A stretch of DNA of 64,000 nt from Linnemannia elongata (Eukaryota > Mortierellomycota > Mortierellomycetes > Mortierellales > Mortierellaceae). Position numbers and translations under genes: made by a program. The stretch spans positions 1,116,001-1,180,000 of the forward strand of contig JAXBDG010000004.1 in assembly GCA_036320915.1 (NCBI GenBank). The letters run 5' to 3'. Shown here piece after piece: positions 22,938-33,498 of the stretch (its first letter is position 1; each line of letters starts with the position of its first letter). The notes under the pieces are model-generated. The model made no database searches. It was not told where the DNA came from and was given only the letters and a program-made list of their open reading frames with translations.

Positions 22938-23735
22938 CTTGAGAGTGTAGGAAGTACTGTATCTTGGTCCATTGTCGGCGCCAATGGAGAGTACAGCAGT
23001 GTCTATCGCCAAATGTACGCTCTCATGGAGGAAGAGAGCGCCTCCCCGAGGTTGACTCTGTCCCCTCCAGCTATAACTGCGACTGCCTTGCTGGAGTCAG
23101 TGAGCCCTTGGACCTTGTTTAGTACCCAATTGCTGAGAGCAATTACTTTAAGGTCGAGATCTGCTTCGAAAGGATATCCTTTTCAAGTTAAGCCTTGTAC
23201 CCATCCTTCATTTTTAACTTTCATTTCTGCGTTTATTTGTTTGCATTGTGTTCCTTTCTTTCTTCTTTTAGTGATAAACTCCAAGGCAACAAGATGGCCA
23301 ACCAAGGCTTGCATGAGATCATTCGTTTTTTTCTCTCGTGTGAACATAGTGGTGGTACACGCCATCGGGTGGCAAACGTGTGGGATACATGATTACCGAG
23401 GATGTCTGGGATCAAGGCACCAAGGAGGAGCGTGCGGTCAAGGCAGCCGACTGGAGCCCCACTGCTGCCCAGGAGATGTGTGACCGATTCCTGGATCTCT
23501 CCTGCCCCTATGGTGGCACTCTGGGAGATATCTTTGGCAAGACCCCCAAAGGTGCTATCACGAAGGTCTTCCTCGAAGAAAGGTAATCCCCCTTCATGAA
23601 TCTCAAAATGGTTTCGCTCTCTTTTTCAAATTTATCCTGCTGCTCACTCACCTTATACTTTTTTTTTTTACATATAGGCTTTCACGAAATGGCACCAAGG
23701 CTGTTCTCTCGGGAGATGGCAACAAACAACCTGTC
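22938..23735 (+). pseudogene. decayed, truncated tandem copy of the FAD monooxygenase
   Basis: Pieces of the neighbouring monooxygenase are recognisable in order. SIVGANGEYSSVYRQMY matches LVGADGAYSSVRQNMY of the intact gene. A stretch reading SYNCDCLAGVSEPLDLV is followed by an in-frame TAG where the intact gene has YDYDCLVGVTKPLD. VGYMITEDVW...CPYGGTLGDIFGKTPKGAITKVF (23384-23583) aligns with the exon-5 product. FTKWHQ and then VLSGDG (23681-23730) match exon 6 but in two different frames. The FAD-binding N-terminus (exons 1-2) and the GGQG-containing last exon are absent. So the copy lacks both ends and has at least one nonsense codon and one frameshift. The exon-5-like block is still open and well conserved, suggesting fairly recent decay. 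Confidence 0.8.
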
Positions 23736-24402
23736 TGTTGTCATTTCGCAGGACTGGTTTCTCTGTTTCCGCGTTGCTGACCCTTCTCCTTTTTATCCTC
23801 ACTGCTCCCCTACGGTTTCTTCCCCCCATGCCCCTTTCCGAGGCCCCCTTTTGTCGCACCAAGTCCAACCATCCCTCGCCTCGTTTTTTCGAAGATATGT
23901 TACGAGAAGGTTGACAAGGTCGTCACTCGCTAAGGAGTGAGATTGAGGTAGAGAGATTGGAAGAAATATGGTCTAAGGTCGAGTGGTGGATCTTTGGTCA
24001 GTGAATATTACGAATAGAAACAACAAAATGGGCAAGGATGCATTACCCTTCCTTATACCAATATCATAAGAGTAAATGGCAACACCCTACCCTACTACTT
24101 TCTTTCTATCTGGAAGCAAGGCAATTATAGCACCGTCTGAGATTAGTGAGGACCACCGAGGCTTGCAACATGGCGTGGTGTCACATCATTCTCATATCCT
24201 AAGACAAATGTTTCCCAAGAAACGCGTCCCGTCAGACTATACGCACACTTGAAAAAAGGTAACGACTATGATTTAAAACATGGTTTATTATTTCAGGAAT
24301 TTGCCGCCACTCCAACCCTCGGATTGAGCCAACAAGTCGAGTACTTGAGAGGGGTATGTTGTTGTTGCTGCCACTGTTGCCATCGCTTGGGAGGCACGTG
24401 CA
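23736..24402. other. spacer, downstream of the pseudogene and of Pil1/Lsp1
   Basis: A 667-bp stretch lying between convergent units. I see no gene. It should contain the 3' UTR of the Pil1-like gene on the minus strand. Confidence 0.4.
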
Positions 24403-26916
24403 CTACCGGTGGAGGGTGTGATATTCCTCCTTGTATTGGTAGTCACCGTCGCTGTTGTCGGGGTGATAGTCCCAACTCCCTGAAGGTTGCTGTCGGTGTC
24501 CACTGTGGTTCTGTTGGCGGTTCTCCTGATGATACCGTTCCGTATTCTCTTGCTCGTTAGTGGTGAAGTAGAAATCTTGGAGCTTCTTCTGTAATTCCTG
24601 TTGTTGTTGCAACGAATGCTTGGCAGTGAGTGAGATCGAACGTCCTTCATCGCTACGGAGCTGCTGCTGGAACTCGTGTTGGCGTTGACGCTGCTGGAGG
24701 AGCTGAGAGGCACTAGGTGATAGGCCCTCGGAAGTTGGTGGCGTGATGGGTCCAGAATTCCTGTTCCTAGGTTTGTTCCAATGAGGCGATGGGTGAGGCA
24801 CATAGGTGGTGGCTGGCTTGTATGGAACGCTTGGCTGGTAACTTCCTACCAACGGACTAGAATGGTTGGAGCTCATCGGAGTGCTCAGAGACAATGTTCC
24901 TCCTGACTGTAAGATCTGGAGCGTCTGCTTGTGTTGTTGAGGCGAGGGCTGGACCTGGAGGTACTGCAACTCGGGTGAAGGAGGGAATGGTGAAGGCTGC
25001 TGCTGCTCCTGAAGCTTACGCTGTTGGCTCAACACCGTCTGCAGGCGAAGGTTCTCGTGGGCCAAGGGAGGCAATCCTAAGTCTCCCATGCTCTCATATG
25101 CGGCTGAGGTGTCACATCCCATACTCTCCAAAAGTGCCTCTGGCTCGGGTCCCATGCTCTCCAGAGGCGCATGCTTGGTCGCATGAGCGCCCTTTCTCGA
25201 TGCGGAGGTACCTCTTTGATCGTCCATGGATTCACTAGACTTCCTGGATCCTGCGAGCTCCTCCAATGGAGGAGTCGAGACAGCCTTGGCAATCTTTTTC
25301 TCCTCCTCGGTGGCCTGCGAGGATGGTGGGCGGCGCTGAGAGGGGATGTGTCCTCCAATCTCCACAGACTGAGGGCTTCTGACAACCCTTACAGTACTCG
25401 TTGGCTTAGGGACAGCGAGACTCTCCTGCTCCTGCTCCGATATAAAGCGCAACTCCTCAGGAGTGAGGATGAGATCTGAGACTTCCTTGCGTGGAACAGG
25501 TGAAGCCGCAAGGCTCATGGCGAGCGCCTCCTCAAGCTCCAGCTCTTCCTGTAGTCTCAACTGTTCCTCTTCTGCAGCTCTGGCACGGTTCTTTTGGACT
25601 CGTCTAGGTTCGAGGGATTCAGACGAGGGCATTCTGTCGGGTGTCCTTGGAGGTAGTGGTGGAACCGAGGCTGCTGACTCGACTTTGGTGGCAGGCTTGG
25701 CAGAGGGTGAAGGCGAAGGCGATGTGGTTGCTGATTTCTTTGCGGATCCATTGGCGGCGGCATCAGTTGCGGATACATCGGATACTGAAACGATGGGGGT
25801 GGGGGTGGGGGGGTGTTCGGGTGTTGGGTTGATCAAGGTGTCCTGGTGGTGAACAACTGTTGTTCCTTGACTCCAGTTCTCTAGAGCAATACGAGCAGCC
25901 TGAAGAACGCCTTCAGTCTCACGACCTAAGCAATAAAACATAGCGAGTTGGTCAACAAGACAACTTCATCATGCCTGACTTTAAACTGCTACTATAACAT
26001 AATCTGCCAAGCTCACTTACCATCCGTATATGGGTGAACATCGCGGGACAGATCGATGTGCTCCAACAAATGCTTTCCGTGTTCGCCAATGATCTGCATC
26101 TTCTTGCCCAGCTCGACGACGGCATCCAGCTGTTCGGCATATGCGCTCTTGATAAGCTGGCGCTTGTATTGGACCAGCTCGGGATCAACCTCAGGCTCCT
26201 TCTTGGAGCTGGTCTCCTCGGCGTCCTTCTTCAGCCACGCCTTGAATCCACTCTTGCCCTTCTCAACGAGCTTTGTCTGAATATCGTTCTGGAACCGGCC
26301 CATCTCGCAGAGGGTGTCGTCCCTGGTCCTGAGAACCTTGATCTTCTCACGAAAGTCCTCATACTGGGATCCGAAGCGGAGCTCATAGTCGCTAATCTTG
26401 CGAATCAGCAGGTTCAACTTCAACAGGACATCCTATTGAGAGAGAGAAATAAGAATGGAGGGTTTTAGCCAAGACGCTAAAAAAAGGGTCGTGCTTTTTT
26501 TTTTCTCTGTTGCAGTGGTTTTGGCATGACAGCTGCAGCCAAAGTTTCGTCTACGTTACCCCAAGGTCGTCAGTCTATTTTGTTGACAGTTTTGTAAAAA
26601 AAAGAGACGCGGAAAACGGTTTGAATTAGATTGGGGTTGACAATGGGCAACAAGATGATGCGCTCAGGAGAAAAAAGGTGCTCCTTCAGGGTCAGGCTTC
26701 CTTTCAAAAGTAACAGCGGCAGCTGAAACGTACCTGAGATTTGCTCCAGGCCATCATGTGTTTGCATTCCTCGACTCTTGCTTTCGAAACCGCAGAGAGG
26801 CTGTCGACGAGTCGTCGCTGCTCGCCGATGGCGTTGGTGAGAGGGTTCATGAATGAGCCAGCGGCATAGCGAGCGCCATCATGTAGACGGGACCTGCCAG
26901 AGTTTATCATATCCAT
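24403..26916 (-). CDS. eisosome core protein, Pil1/Lsp1 family, with long Q/S-rich C-terminal extension
   Basis: BAR-domain protein that coats plasma-membrane furrows (eisosomes) and binds PI(4,5)P2. Three exons: 26734-26916, 26021-26432 and 24403-25925, giving ~705 residues, versus ~340 in yeast Pil1. The N-terminal ~220 residues show the Pil1 BAR pattern: LIRKISDYELRFGSQYEDF, RFQNDIQTKLVEK, YKRQLIKSAYAEQLDAV, IIGEHGKHLLEHIDLS and the closing YTDGRETEGVLQAARIALENW, equivalent to yeast YDGYEASKQIIIDAESALNEW. The remaining ~480 residues are disordered: Pro/Ser/Thr-rich, a charged helix (RAAEEEQLRLQEELELEEAL), repeated ESMG units near the middle, then Gln/His-rich sequence to the C-terminus. 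Yeast Pil1 is regulated by Pkh kinases; the long Ser-rich tail could be a similar target, which is inference. The promoter region upstream holds A runs. Confidence 0.9.
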
Positions 26917-27105
26917 GCCCCAAGAGAGTTGACGGAGTGGGTTGTTGCTGTTTCTGTTGTTGATGAAGACGAGGTGAGGGCGAAAGCAGAGGCGATGAAG
27001 CGGCGTGTACGAAAAGAGACAGTGGGGGGGGAGTAGAGGAAGAGGAAGGAGTGGAAAGTAGAAGAAGAGAAAAAAAAAAAAAAAAGTTGCAAGGGTTGGG
27101 TTGGC

Positions 27106-27138
<33 letters not shown>

Positions 27139-27474
27139 GAGAAAAGAGAAAAAAGAAAAAAGCCCAGCCATCCCGCCCCATCAAACACCCACACGCATAC
27201 GGCATACGGGTCCAGAACAACAGAGAGCCCAGTAGTGGCCACCCCTGCGTCGACTGTTCACAGCCCCATTCTCTCTCTCTCGCTCTCTCTCTCTCTTTTA
27301 TTCTCCAAAAAGAGCCACAGCCGCGCGCTGTGTTCTGCTTAGGTACAGGAATAAACATTCACTCTCTTTGAAGTATACTTTTTGGATCTTTGGTCCTCAT
27401 CTCAAAAGATTCGCATTTTATTTGGAAAGAGCAAACATCGATTGTCACTCCTTCCTTTCACCCCTTTACCTCCT
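26917..27474. other. spacer with A homopolymers and CT repeat
   Basis: A 558-bp region upstream of the Pil1-like gene and downstream of DNAJC17. Two A runs (about 27070-27085 and 27106-27131) are followed by purine-rich DNA and a CT-repeat stretch near 27269-27298. Open frames across it encode only poly-Lys or poly-Phe and are artefacts. Confidence 0.5.
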
Positions 27475-29163
27475 TCACACCTTCTGCTTCTTGTCCTTCT
27501 CGGCAGCCAGGGCCATCAATCGCTCTTCCTCTTCCTGATCCATACGCAACATTTCCTCCGCAAGTCGTTTCCTCTCATTGTCCTTGTTCCTCATCTTTGC
27601 CAACGTTGCAGCCTCATAGTCATCCGTCAGTGGTGCTGCAACGTTAAACACAGGTGGTGGCGCAAAGCTAGGGATCTAATCAATTGATGCAAGTAAAAAT
27701 GCAAAAATGAAGGCGTGTGCTAGTTAGTTGATGATAACTCCTTACGGTCACTTAACGATTCCTAGCTGGTTGACACTGCAAGACTTTGCAGTAATACACT
27801 TACATCTGAGGGAAATCCCGCAAACCCTTTTGTTGAGGATCCAAAGGCTGCTGTGAAGACCGAGCTTGGTGCGACATTGAATGCTGGCCGCGGTGCACTT
27901 TGTGGACTTGAGACTGACGTAGGTGTTGAGGCAGCAGTAGATAGTGTGGTTGACGGTGATGATACACTCTTGGCACGTAGACTGGACACTAATGCTGGCT
28001 CTGATCCTCCTGCCCACGAAACCGTAAACGCCTCCAAGTCTTTGTCGCCCCTCTCTGAAGCTGCCATTGTTGTAAACTAGATACGTAGAGAGAATAATTA
28101 AATAGAGGCTGTTAGAACAACGTGGCCACCATCTAAAACGACAGCGACTGTCACATTTCAAGAAGGATTTGCCACCAACTTGAGTCGAATGTAGACTTAC
28201 TGCGCCTGTGAGAGTCTTGAAAGATATCAATGCCGATCCTTGCTTCTTAGACAAACAAGAGTCGATTGAGCCAAACTTCTTAAAGATCTCCGTCAGCTCC
28301 TCTGTTCCGAGTTCCTGCTTCTTCTTTTTCCACTTGACCCTTAGTGTTGTATCCAGTGAAGTTGCTTCTTCTATTACCAGGTTCAATTCAAAATAAGGTC
28401 AAATAGAGTTAGTGATTGGTAGCGATTGCACTGAGAAAAGGTCCTGTGTTGACATGCACCGTGGCCAGGCGGTGTATAGTTATAGCTTACCACTTCGTGC
28501 TGCCTGCCGCACTGCCTCAGCCGCTTGAGAGAGTTGATCTGCCTGCTTTAAGAGTTCAGCCTCCCGTTCTTCCCGCTTCTTGATATTCTCCTTCTTGAGT
28601 CGTTCCATCTAACATTGATCACAAGAGCGGCATGTTAGTATATCTGTGTGGCCGAGCTGAATCAAGTGGTACATGGTGCAGTCTAGTCTAGTGGTATTGT
28701 ACCTCATAGTGCATCCTGAGAGCAGCGGCCTTTTCGTCCTGCTGTTGCTTCTTGAAAGCATTCTCCCTGTTCTCGAGATCCTCCTTCATCTTCCTGCGGA
28801 CCGAATCGTACTTGTCAGATCTCTCCTTTGCTTGCACTTTAACATTAAGCAGGTTGTCGAAGGCAGCTCGTGCGGCTGGGTCGAGAAGAAGATCGTATGC
28901 TTGCGACAGCTCATGGAAGACCTTGGCTATGATAACAACAAAAGGTAAGCAGTGTCAGCAGCTCTTGTTCGTATCGCAACAGTACTAAGTTGGCGCAAAC
29001 AAATTCGCCCAAGACGAACGAGGAACAAACCTGCATTGGGATCGGGGTTCTTGTCAGGATGGACCTTGAGTGCCTTGACCCTGTATGCCTTTGTGATCTC
29101 CTTAGAGGTGGCTGTCCGTTCGACGCCGAGAATGGCGTACCAGTCGAGTTGCTCCTCTGCCAT
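27475..29163 (-). CDS. DNAJC17/Cwf23-type J-domain + RRM splicing factor
   Basis: Nuclear J-protein associated with the spliceosome (Cwf23 in yeasts, DNAJC17 in animals). Six exons: 29031-29163, 28703-28926, 28491-28608, 28201-28370, 27804-28076 and 27475-27675, giving 372 residues. The J-domain (residues 5-75) reads [22 protein letters not shown] with an intact HPD ([11 protein letters not shown]) and [22 protein letters not shown] Lys/Glu-rich coiled coil follows ([20 protein letters not shown]). The RRM has a well-formed core ([39 protein letters not shown]). The C-terminus ends with the family-typical [19 protein letters not shown] and an acidic [10 protein letters not shown] Ser/Ala-rich insertion sits between the RRM and this tail. 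It is divergent from VPS51 with only 244 bp between the two starts. Confidence 0.93.
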
Positions 29164-29407
29164 GCTGATCTGTCCTGTCTCGTCGTCGTGAATGCTGGAT
29201 TGAGTAAAAGTAAAGTGTTGAATGCTTTACTGAATTGAAGCAAGTTCACACAAAACCGAGCAGTCACCTTTTTCAGTTCGAGCCCACTTGATGACAGTTG
29301 AACAACCCTGCTCTTTCTTCTTTTCTCATCCCCTCCTTACCTTCCCACATCCGCTCATTCTTCATCCCTCACACGACAGCATCAACAAGACATCACCCCT
29401 GATACGA
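29164..29407. promoter_or_regulatory. compact bidirectional promoter (DNAJC17 / VPS51)
   Basis: Only 244 bp separate the ATG of the minus-strand DNAJC17 gene from the ATG of the plus-strand VPS51 gene, so both promoters and 5' UTRs share this stretch. It is AT-rich in the centre and C/T-rich toward VPS51. No TATA box is evident. Confidence 0.6.
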
Positions 29408-32400
29408 ATGGCTGCAGGAGCAAATGCAACCATCTACCCTCTCGAAGGAAACTCGCTGACCGTCCCTCACCGGTCAGCCGCTGGCAACAAGACGAGCATC
29501 ACTGCTACAGGAACAGCGACGCGTCGGCGAGCAAAGAGCTTTCTTCGCAATTACTACGGCATTCAACAAACTGATGCCACTAACCAGGACGGCTCTAAGG
29601 ACAGCTCATCAGCTCCCTCAGGACCCACCTCCAAAACTGACCCTTACGACCTAGGTACGACCTTGTCCTTAGGCCACCTTTCTGACGACCAGCTCGAGAT
29701 GACGTTAAAACTAACGTTGCTGGTGATCCCTTCTGTATACTCTTGCTTCTATAGACAGTCATGCGTTTGAGGTGGACAAGTACATGCATAAGATGTTTGT
29801 TGAGAAGCAATTACCAGGACTGGTGCAGGCGGACAATGAGCTCGTTGCTGATATTCGACAGCTGGACGGCGATATGAAGACTCTTGTCTACGAGAATTAT
29901 AGCAAGTTCCTCAGTGCAACAGACACCATCAACAAGGCAAGGCACCAAAAACCGCAACATCCTGGAACTTGTGGTGCTCTCTTCACATGGACACGAACTC
30001 TCGCGTTCTGACACTCCTTTCCTTCTTGGCTTCCTACCTCGTCCTTCAAACATGATAGATGAAGTCCAATGTTGACAACCTCGAATCGGAGATGGCACGC
30101 TTGACCCAGAATATCGGCAAGATTGCCACCTCTTCCTCAGCAATCCACAGCTCACTTGGAGGCAAGCGGGAAAAGATCCGACAACTGAACGGTGTCCACA
30201 GTCTCTTAACAAAGGTACTTGGACCTCTCGCACTCTGCCTCACGGCGATTTGAATAGCGACGTTGAGGTACACAGAATTAACCCAACGATCTCAAAACCT
30301 GAAACTAGCTCCAATTCGTCTTCGAGTTACCAACAAACCTTCACCAATGTCTGGAAACAGAGTCATATACCCAAGCTGTCAAGTCTTATTGCCGTACGCT
30401 TCATCTCCTTCAACACTACAAACATCTCACCGTCTTTACAGGGATTGAGCGCGAATGTAAAGCGATCATGGTCCAGGTCGCCCAAAAGATCCGTCAAAGG
30501 ATGTGTTCTGATACAGTAATTAATTGCCTCTCGTGTTTCCACGTTGCATAGGCTGTATTTTGGGAATGCCAAAAGGCAAGGTTCGTTGACGGACGCACTG
30601 ACTTTTATTTTATTTTTTTGATATGCATCATTCCTGTAGGCAAGTATCACAGAGATCACGGAATCTGTCGGTTTGTTACTCGCACTCAAGGAGGACCCTG
30701 TTGCCCTGTGGAAGCAGTATTTGGGTTTGTAAGTGGGAGGATCAACGATCCTTGTTAACCCATGATTTTTGCGTGCATTCCTTGGAGAGCACCTCTATTG
30801 GCTGATGTAACAGCATCGTAACGAAATGAACATTATTGCAAATAGGTCCATGAGTGCGCTCCGCAAGGTGAACACAAAGACGCTGGAGGAGATAAAGAAT
30901 TTACCATTATACAGCACCCCGCCTGCTGCGTCTCCCAGATCAGCTCAAACACCCATGCCGGCAACACCCAAGCGCTCCATCAAAAAATCGGCAAGGACAG
31001 CCACAAATACCCCAGCATCGTCAGGAACAGGATCGACAGAGAAAGAGAAGGAAAACAAGGTCAAGACATCTACACCTCCGCCTGCTGATAAAGTCGCGTA
31101 TCTGAATGCGTACTTTTTGAAGCAGGTTGAGGCATTTGTCGTCTCATTCATGAACTACTTTTTGGCTCCTACGGCGGCTTCTGGAACTCCTGCTAACTCC
31201 AGCTCCAACAGTGGTGGGATGACTGTTGCTGCGTCAGGCGAGGAAGCGCCTGGATCAGACCAGAGACCGCCAGCATGGGTGACCAAAGATACCAGAGTTC
31301 ATGCCAACTTGACGCGTGAACAGATCTCTGAGGCGTCGACAACTGTCATGGGGGCTGCTTCCAACATGGTCTCTAATTATCTGGACACCATCCGCTCCTT
31401 CCTGGACTATCCTGTAAGATCAACGATTTTAGTCATTTGTTTCTGCAGGTTAGAACCACGGTTACTAATGCGTCCATATGTGGTCCGTTGTTGATTTAGA
31501 ATGATATTTTCAGCATTGAGCCTCAGGTTCATGTTCATGTCCTTCAGAACCTATACCTCGCCACTAAGTCCAGCAGCGGCCTCCGCCAGCTCGTTGGGTT
31601 CGACACCCTTGCAACAGGACTGATTCAGAACTGGGAGAGCCAGCTGATTGAACGAGCATTGGGCAAGGTCAAGGAAGGACTAATGTCCAGGATCGTGCAA
31701 CAGAATCTTCAATTGGCCCGGCAAAGCCCCAAGTCGAACAACAGCGGCACAATCATGGGTGATGTCTCACTCTCATTGGCGGAGCCTTTTTCTACAGCAG
31801 CTGCCACCCAAGGATTTAGCTGGGCTATAGCTCTCAAAGAGACGACGGTATGGCTTTTGGACACCTTCAAGGTGGATACGATTCCGTTCCTGGAAAAGTG
31901 CATGAGTTCAGATGCCCAGTTCTTGGAGACGACAGAGGGTCGGGCCTTGTTTTTGAAGAACTTCCAGGACGAGTTCAAGACATTCTGGGATTGGGTCCTC
32001 AAAGAGATGCAACAACGTTCGTCGGCTATCCCACCCTCTGGAGCAGGGTCGACAGAATCATTGGGATCTCGGACATCGTCCTTGGTCATGTCGCAGCTCT
32101 GCTTTGAGTTCTCGACCTCGGTTGTAGAGCAGCTGTACAAAACCCTGTCCAAGACCCTCTTCCGTGTCGGCAAACGGAATCGGTCCGGATCGTTCTTGAT
32201 CGAGTCGTACGAAGAACCGCCTGTTCTGCCGCAACTTCAATGGGACTGCAAGTCTGTGATTCAGGTCTGTCAGGAATCGGGACACATTCTTTTGGACGGG
32301 TTTATTGCCAGGACGGGTAACGAACTGTCGTGGTTAGTCATGGATGTTCGGTCAGAGACTGATTTTATGACCCTAGAGTCTCCCCCGACAGGAGTGTCGG

Positions 32401-33130
32401 TCGCATGGGAGACAATTTATCGCCAGCTGAACGAGATTGAGCGGCAGGTGATGATGGTCTATGGCGACGATGGTGAGCGGTTGGGCAACCACGAGATCAG
32501 CTCTGAATCGACGCGTCGCGAATCTGCCTTCAGACCAGGCGGTGGCATTGGAGGTGGGGCTGGTGGGGGAAGTCATAGCGGTAGCAAACCTTCGCACCAA
32601 AACGACTCGATGGCGTCCTTTGGCAGCAACACGATGAACAGTCGATTCGACCACCAACAACGCAACCTGTTGCTCAGCAACATTGACAAACTGTTTTCGG
32701 ACCGCGTCGAGATCTTCATCCGCTGCCAGGATTTGAACAGGACCGGGATTATGTTTGGAATCATCAAGATCTTGCTCAAGGCCTGGGCAGAGTCGGTAAG
32801 GATGAAGACTTTTGGCAAAGGTGGTTTCCAGCAGGTCCAGGTTGATGCCGAGTTCGCCAAAGTCTGGCTATGGAGATTTGCGACTGCCGATGAGCGCTTG
32901 ATGCATTCGCTCCTAGAGGAAGCACAGCAAACGGCCTATAGACGATGCATCGATGCCGTGCCCTTGGACACCCATGTAAGTTTCAGCTCCTTTTTCTACA
33001 CAATACCTTTCGCCTTGTCATTTCAGCCTGAGACTCTTCGCTTGCTAACTCAATTCTGTTCCGCCCCTTCTCAACATGCATCGTGCTCTTCTAGTCTGTG
33101 GAATCAATCATCAACTCCTTCGAGCGATAG
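29408..33130 (+). CDS. VPS51: VPS51 homologue, GARP/EARP tethering-complex subunit
   Basis: Subunit of the Golgi-associated retrograde (GARP) tether that captures endosome-derived vesicles at the trans-Golgi. Eight exons: 29408-29654, 29755-29936, 30059-30214, 30309-30515, 30640-30728, 30846-31413, 31500-32975 and 33095-33130, giving ~986 residues. The N-terminal family signature is complete: RRAKSFLRNYYGI, DPYDLDSHAFEVDKYMHKM, IRQLDGDMKTLVYENYSKF, SATDTINKMKSNVDNLE and KIRQLNGVHSLLTKLQFVFEL. These are the Vps51 coiled-coil and following helical rod. A low-complexity insertion rich in Thr, Ser, Pro and Lys lies around residues 330-380. The intron at 29937-30058 begins with GC (AAG|GCAAGG) instead of GT; using it keeps the conserved NKMKS junction. 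The last exon adds only 11 residues (SVESIINSFER). A bidirectional promoter is shared with DNAJC17. Confidence 0.92.
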
Positions 33131-33498
33131 AGTACATATATAAAATGGAAACTAATAATTTGTATTCAAACAGAAAGAAAAAACTATGTGCAAATGTTTT
33201 TGGTGCGGCTAAATGGGGTGTGGTCTTGGGAAATGACAAAAGAAGTGAAACAAAATGAAAGTTCCTGCGGAAGGGGTATATCGCAAGGTGACATGCCGAA
33301 TGTGGGTGTGTTTGTATGTATGTTGCCCTCCATCACGATGTACCCTCTTCTACTACTCTTCTTTTGGCATCCTTCTTTCTTCGTGCTATGCATCAACGGT
33401 AGTGTGGTTGTTGATCGCATCGAGAACGTCCATCCCTCGAATCCAATGTTGCCGTTTTTTGTTCAGTGTTTTGACCGCGCCGCTCTCCGTTCGCCAAT
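33131..33498. other. convergent 3' region between VPS51 and the DEK-like gene
   Basis: A 368-bp tail-to-tail spacer containing the 3' UTRs of both genes. I see no gene or notable element in it. Confidence 0.5.

Noticed and set aside
27040..27240. Poly-Lys / poly-Phe open frames
   Set aside because: Produced by A homopolymers; not proteins.
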